NCBI RefSeq assembly: GCF_003255815.1
Contig: NC_037668.1
Coordinates: 10,173,327-10,237,326 of the forward strand
Length of the DNA: 64,000 nt
Source of the DNA: Theropithecus gelada
Lineage: Eukaryota; Chordata; Mammalia; Primates; Cercopithecidae
Direction: 5' to 3'
Shown here: positions 53,301 through 61,046 of the stretch, one piece after another
Position numbering within the stretch: position 1 is the first letter of the stretch
Layout: each line of letters opens with the position of its first letter
The notes under the pieces: model-generated
Told to the model about the DNA's origin: nothing
The model's input: the letters and a program-made list of their open reading frames with translations, nothing else
The model's database searches: none
Position numbers and translations under genes: made by a program

Positions 53301-56300
53301 CAAATAAGACCTGAATTGGGACTACTGCTCACAGCACCATCTGCAAAGAGAATCTGAAGAAAGAACAAAAGTTTCCAGCATTCTCAGAAGCAAGGGAGAC
53401 GCTGTTTAACAATAAACACTGTGTGTCAAATGGAAATAGGTTCAACATGATCCACAGAAGAAGCGCTGTTTGCAGACCTCCAGACCCAGCAGCACAAAGC
53501 AGATTATAGAAAGGTAGATCTGGAGTTCAGAGACAATAGCCTAGTTACCACCACAATAATATTATTTTATATTTTCTATTTACCTTTTATTTTATTTTAT
53601 TTCTTTTCTTTTTATTTCCATCTTTTCTTGGATTGATTTGAGTTTTATTTTTTCCATTCTTCACCTTTCCCCTTTGCGATTGGGAAATTATAAACTCTAT
53701 TTCAATTTTTCTAATGACTGTTTTTAAAATTTTATCACATATTTAAATTTGTAGTTTCTATTAATATCTATCTAGTATGTACAGTGTCTCTAGGTACCAT
53801 AGATTTGTCTACCTGATATCGGTACCTAGACACTCCCAACAAACGTGACAAGGACTAAGGTCAGTGTTGCTGATGAGAAGTCAAATGTCTATCTGGTTTT
53901 TATTCTTGTGTAGGTAACTTGTTTCCTTCAGGAAACTTTTGGGATTGTCTATCCGTGCAGTCCTAAAATTGCATGACGGCATATTTAGATAATCCTTTAA
54001 AGACAATATCAGTTCTGATTGTCATTCGGTTGCCCTGTTTAATCTGAAGTATTCTTTTTAAGCTCTGTGAAAATTTCTTATGTCATGTCTTTGATTCTTT
54101 TCTCCCTTCATTCTTACTATTTTCTTCTTCTGGAAATTATATTATATGGACCCTTTTTCCACATCTCTCAGCTTTTCTCTCCCTCATAATCTACCCCCTC
54201 CCGTTTTTGATCATTCACAATTATTTCTAATTTCTAAGAACTCTTGATATTTTTCCTCAGCTACTTTAAAAAAAGTTGTTATGTTGTGAACTGTTAACCT
54301 CTCAAGTCTGCCTATATTACTTTTACCCACTTTTGAATTTTTAAAGTATTTAATTTCAGGTGCTATTTCTTTCAGTTACTGAATTATATACTTTACTTTT
54401 ATGGGATTGCTTTCTTTCCAAGATTTATGATTCTTGAGTGCACGGTCATCTTTCTCATTGAGAATCCCTTTTACTTCTTGGTGGTACAGTGTCTGCTCAC
54501 AGGAGCTCCTGTTTTGTGATCACTGGGGAAGGAAAGAGCAGGGATATGGCTTCTGATTGTTAAGGTTTCTCGTTCCCATCCTCCAGGTGACAGTGAGTTA
54601 CCTGGGGAACTACCCTCATTTTCTGAGCCCAGAGCTCCATGTGCAAATGTTTGTGTTAGAACTCCCATTTTGACTTTTAGTTTTGCTGCATGTTCTCCTC
54701 TTGTGTAGGTTTTAACTTTGTGTGTGCATATTTCTCCATCAGTTTGATAGCATCTGATCTGCATTTTAAAAGAAATTCTCCAAATCTTCTGATCTATTAT
54801 TGATGACATGCTTTGTTGTTCTCCAGTACCACTATGAATTCATTATTTAAATGTTAAAAACTAGTTTAAGATATCTTGAGAGGGAGAAAAGGAAAAAACT
54901 GTGTTCAGTTTGCAACCTTAGATCATGCAGAGAAATGACAAGTTTATTCATATCTTGCTCTGCATAGTGATTTTTTAAATTCTAAACTACATTATTTATC
55001 ATTTGTCATTTTAAGGTGTCATTCCTTTTTCAAGTGAGTTGTTCCTTTTCCCTGCTATAGAACTGTTCCTTACCCATACCCTGTCTTTTACTTTGGAACA
55101 GGGAAGAATAACTTCTCTAACACATTCTTTTACCTGTGTGGATCCATCCAACATATATTTGACAACAGTGCCTTGACTGGTGATAACCCTTGAAGCCTCC
55201 TGCTCTGCGGGTGGCATCACCGTTTTATAGAACTCACAGTGCTTCACCCTCTGGGGGTAGCTCTGACGGATCATGATGTCCCAGGTGGGTTCCTCATCTA
55301 TAACACATTGACCTAAAAAAAGAATAAAGCTTTCTTGTGAACTGGGCAATGCTGCAGGGCTGGATTTTATCTTCTTGCTTAATTATTTTCTTTTTCTTTT
55401 CTTTTCTTTGTTTTAAAAATAGAGACAAGGTCTCGCTTTGTCATCCAGGCTGGAGTGCAGTGGTGCAAATACAGCTCACTGCAGCCTCAAACTCCTGGAT
55501 TCAAGCCTTCTGAGCAGCTGGGACTACAGGCTTGGACCATAGCACCCTGTTAAGTTTTTCTATTTTTTGTAGACACAGGGTCTCATTATGTTGGCTAGGC
55601 TGGTCTCAAACTCCTGGCCTCAAGCGATCCTCCCACCTCAGCCTTCCAAAGTGCTGTGATTACCAGTGTGAGACACCATGCCTGGTGCTTATTTTCTTTT
55701 GTCTGCATGTGGGTAATAGGGCAGTTTCCATATTATGACAGATGGCCTAGAATAGTGGTTCTTTGCTGACCTTGTTACATTCAAAGGTAGTAAATTAGGT
55801 CATCTACAACACCTGGTAGGTACCTTCTCCATGTGTAAGCCACTCTCTCTAATAAAATCTAGGACAAATTCGGGCAAAATTATGAAGGAAGCAGAGTTTT
55901 GCTGAATTACGTGTTTCCTCTTCCTGCCCACTGGTGCTTATCTCTCACCTTTGACTAAACTTTCCACCCTGGATACACACGCTTCCCTGGTGGTGCCTGG
56001 TTGCCCATAGCCCCAGGGGAAGTCACCCCCTCAGGCTTGCCTTTCCTAAGTCATCTGTCATCTTTCAAAGTTAACGTTAACATAATCCCCTCATCTCTAA
56101 CCAAATCCAGATTTATCTTAGCATTCTGCTGTTAGCTGGCAATCAAGGGGAAAAGCACTTAATAAGTTCCTTCAAAAGCAAGCACTATTATGGAGAAATT
56201 CTGGCATACTGTACCTAGTCAGGCTTTGCTAACTGAATAAATTCCTCTTAGTTTATAATATGGTTTATTGGGGCCAAAAAGCCTTAACACAAAGGAATTA

Positions 56301-59300
56301 ACACATAATGATAGCATTTTAAGAACTATGTATCAGCCTGATGGGAAAATCATGGCACCCCTTAAATCACAGAAGTACTACTAATAATGATAAACCAATA
56401 AACATTTATTGGGCTATTTCTTCTATATGTTAAATGCTTTATACATGTATCTTTTATTGAGTCTGCCTTCACAATCCTTTAAAATAGGCACTTTAATTTT
56501 CCAGAGTTTTCAGATGAAGAAATAGAGGCTTGGAGAGGTTATTAACTTAGAAAGCTATAACTTTGGAAGACACTTAGTAACCATCCAGCACTAAGGACAC
56601 ACAACCGGTAAGTAAGAGAAGTGAAATTTGAATCATTTTCTTATACTATAAAAGCAACCACCACTAACAGCCAAAAACAAAAAGTCACTCAGGAAAGGAT
56701 TCAAGTCTAGGCTCTTTCCTCTTATCCCATGATAACTGTCTTTCCCTAATGTCCAAGGCTGACCCTGATGAAGATATTGCTACTTTGGTATTTATGTTGT
56801 TATGCTCAGACTTGAATTAGGATTTTCATAGTATATGGATGATTTTAAACAGATGAGTTATTATTAACTACATTGTCTACCCTAACATAAGGAGGAAAAT
56901 ATTAGGCTGGATAATGAAACTACTAGAAAAGACAGTTGAAAGGGGTATTAAGCTGGGGTTTGGTAACAGGATCAAACAAGCAAACAAATATATCCTTGAA
57001 TTTGAAAGCAACATCTCTTTGAGTACACTCATAGCTCTTCGACTGGAAGACACTCAGTGACCATTCAACACAGTGGGAAAACCTGGACCACTAGGGATTC
57101 TTGGGAATGGAGCAGGGTCCATGGGCTATTTTTAATAATTCAGAATGCCTAAGGAGAAGCACAATTTAACTTCAACACTTAGTTTCTGTTTTTTTGGGGT
57201 GGGGAGGAGGCTGGCAAGTAAATAAAATATTAAATTATTTTTAAATAAGCATAGCCTTTTTCTTTGATAGATACACTTTTCAAATGTGATATACATAAGG
57301 GAATTATATGAAAAAGGATATTAAGTTGTGAAACTGTAAAGAATTGCTAATGTAATGTAGTATTATTCAGATGAGAAAACATGGCCCTGAGACCCTAAGT
57401 AACTTAAAAGGGCCACATCATTCATTGGCATCAGGGTCAGCTTTAGAACTCAAGTCCCTGTTCAGTGCCTGCTTTGTTGCATCTCCTACTTCTACTGCAA
57501 CAGTGAGTTTCTATTTAAATGATATTCAGATTCAGTTACAAATGCAGATGCCTCATCAGGTTAATTAAAGAAATCTTACTTGTACTTATTTACGTAGCTG
57601 AAGAAGTTAGGAGTCATGTACAGAACCAACAGAGATAATACACTATAAAATTATATATGGACACATGAAAAAGAAGACTTGGTTTTCTTAACCTATTTAA
57701 TCTGCATCTATCTCTACGTATTTTGTGTCCAGTGTCATTTGTTTTGGTCAGACCAGCAACATGCTGCACCCATGACCCTCTGTAGAGTGAAGGACGTAGG
57801 AATATACACAAGTTTTTAAGAGCTCTGGCTTTGTCATCACTGGGCTGAGAATGGCATTTCCGCTCTGCCACTTGGGAGTTGAGTGACCTTAGGCAAGTAA
57901 CTGAGCCTCCTGAAGCCCCGATTTCCTTATTTTGTAAAATGGAGTAGTTAGTATCTAGCTCATAATATTTGTATTTTTGACATGTATACTAAGTACTTAG
58001 TGCCTGGCCATAGTAAATGCTAAAAATGTGAAAAAGGTCTATTGCTCATTATCAACAAGTCATATGTTTAACTGGTAAGAAAATACACAATTTCCTGTTT
58101 TTTACATGCCATTTTGCTCCCCGCTTCCCCACCCTACCCCATATAGCACTCACCTGTAGATTCTTGCCCAATGAAAGTCAACAGGAGCCCACTGGGGCAA
58201 GACACATTTAGGCTTTGGAAGATAGGAACATCGAAACTCTCTTGTAAAACAGGTTCTGGTTCTACTTCTTCCTGTAAATAATTCAGCATGTGAATAACTG
58301 GTTGTCATTTTCTAAATGAGTTATTATTTATTTTGACTAAGCAAGGATGTGCTGAGTGCTCAGGACCTGACTTGCACAGAGCTAGGTGGACCCTGCAAGG
58401 ATACATGAGTCTCTGGTTTTGCAATTTATATTCTACTTGCAGACTGGCACACAGACAGGTGGGACAAATGGCAGTAACAATAGTCGGCACATCTTTTCAC
58501 AGAAAATAGAGATATAGTGAAAGTTAATAAGAACAATTGGGAAAGGATTTGTGAAATAATTGGGGCTTGAAGTAGGCCTTGAAAGATGCCTCTGTTTGGA
58601 TATGTAGGCATAAGAGCAGTGCTGGCATATGAATGTTGGTGGCCCCCACCCAAACTCATATGTTGGATCCTAACACCTAATGTGACAGTATTAAAAGGTG
58701 GGGCCATTTAGAAAGTGATTAAGTCATGAGGGCTCCACCCTCATGAATGGGATTAGTGCTTTTAAAGAAGAGATTGATGGGAACACCTTTGCCTATTTCT
58801 CTTCTGCCATGTGATGACACACTGAAGGCACCATCTGTATGAAGAATAGCTGGGCATGGTAGTTTGTGGTTGCAATTTCAGCTACTCGAAAGACTGAGTT
58901 GGGAAGATCACCTGAGGCAAGGAGTTAGAGAACAGCCAGGGTAACATAGTGAGACCCAGTCTACTTAAAAATTAAAAGAATTGGCCAGGCATGATGGTGC
59001 ATGCCTGTGGTCCCAGCTACTTAAGATGCTGAGGTGGGATGACTGCTTGAGCTCAGGAGTTTGAGCCCACACTACCATACTCCAGTGTGAGTGACAGTAC
59101 AAGAACCCCATCTAAAATAAAATAAAATAAAATAAAATAAAATAAAATAAAATAAAATAAAATAAGAGAAACAGGCCCTCACCAGACATCAAATCTGCTA
59201 ATATCTTGATATTGGACTTCACAGCCTCTTTAACTGTGAGCAATAAATTTTGATTGTTTATAAATCATCCAGTCTATTTCTTTATAGCAGCCCAAAGTAA

Positions 59301-61003
59301 TACAGAAAAAGTGTTTGAAAGACCAACATCTCCATCACTTTTTTTGGTATGTTCTTATAATTTGGATGCTAGAGATATTATGCTATTAAGGTATCTGTCC
59401 TCTGTTTTCTATTATGAGCACATATTGCTTTTGTAGCAAATGAAAGTAATAAAATAAAAATAAAAGACAATTATAAAGTTATTTATAAATTAATGAGGGT
59501 TTGGGTGTGTTTACTTTAAAATCCTAATTAATTTTATGTCAGTTATGCCTAAATCCCTTGTTTGGTTATATTAACTAAAGAATGAAATTTACTTATTAAC
59601 TTTCAAACAATCCCTAATGATAATCATTTCAATTTTTCTAACTGGTTCTCTTTTGTTAACCACCAAAATCACTCCACTGGTACCCAATTGGTGGATATTT
59701 GTTTTTTTCTAACTAGTCTTCTATTGTTGAACATTTAAGTTGTTCTCCCTTTTCTTTGTCACTGAGGAAAAATATATAAATAGTTAGCTAAAAATAAATT
59801 AAAAATGCAAAGCAAAAATAAGAGAAAAATGCTTATGAAATTCTGTAAAATGAACAAAACTGCTCAAAGATGCAAACCTGCCATGGCAAATCTATCATCA
59901 CACATAAAACCAGTTATCATCCTTCATCCTTCCATTATCATTTATTTAAAAAACATTGAGAGAACACATTAGTTTGCTAGCAAGATGCCTTTGGCCAAAT
60001 TAATTTTAAAAGAATTACCTGGAGTTATTCTGTTTTAATACTTGAATATTTTTACTTAACAAGAGTCAAGTAGCCTGGCATGAGAAATTTTATCTAGTAT
60101 ACCTATGTAAATATGGTGCAGAGGCATTGTCGTATTTAAAACTCGTAACTTTTAAAAGGCCAGAGTCTGAAACCCAGGTTCTTGGACTTTTAAACATATT
60201 TTTATCTTCCCGTAGTTGATTATTTTTTCACTGTATTTTTTTAGTAGTAAGTACCAATAGTCAAGACTTAACCAGTAGTTTTCTTGTTACCTGTGTTTTA
60301 AAACCCTCTTTTTAAATTTTTTTTTTTTAACTTTACTTTAAGTTCTGGGATACATGCGCAGAATGTACAGGTTTGTTACATAGGTATACATGTACCATGG
60401 TGGTTTGCTGCACCTATCAATCTGACATCTAGGTTTTAAGCCCCACATGCATTAGCTATTTGTCCTAATGCTCTCCCTCCCCTTACCCCTGACCCCTGAC
60501 AGGCCCTGGTGTGTGATGTTCCCCTTCCTGCGTCCATGTGTTCTCATTGTACAACTCCCACTTATGAGGGAGAACATGCGGTGGTTTTCTGTTCCTGTGT
60601 TAGTTTCCTGAGAATGATGGCTTCCAGCTTCATCCATGTCCCTGCAGAGGACATGAACTCATTCTTTTTTATGGCTGCATAGTATTCCATGGTGTATGTG
60701 TGCCACATTTTCTTTACTCAGTCTATCATTGATGGGCATTTGGGTCGGTTCCAAGTCTTTGCTATTGTAAACAGTGCTGCAATAAACATACAAGTGTGTG
60801 TCTTTATAGTAGAATGATTTATAATCCTTTGGGTATATACTCAGTAATGGGATTGCTGAGTCAAACAGTATTTCTGGTTCTAGATTCTTGAGGAATTGCA
60901 ATACTGTCTTCCACAATGGCTGAACTAATTTACATTTCCACCAACAGTGTAAAAGCAGAACCATCTTTTGATCTTTGTTCTGTTAGGAAAACATTTAGAG
61001 TCA

Positions 61004-61046
<43 letters not shown>

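Larger units (their letters stand above)
58622..59310 (+). mobile_element. MaLR (MST/MLT1-type) solo LTR split by an Alu
   Basis: ccaaactcatatgttggatc, taatgtgacagtattaaaag, gggctccaccctcatgaatg, tgccatgtgatgacacactg; after the Alu come ccctcaccagacatcaaatc, gatattggacttcacagcct and tttatagcagcccaaagtaa. Antisense to SPAG17; opposite in orientation to the related LTR at 18909. Confidence 0.82.

Noticed and set aside
58305..58707. Frames of 61 and 93 codons beside E2
   Set aside because: They overlap intron and LTR sequence and lack splice signals compatible with E1 or E2.
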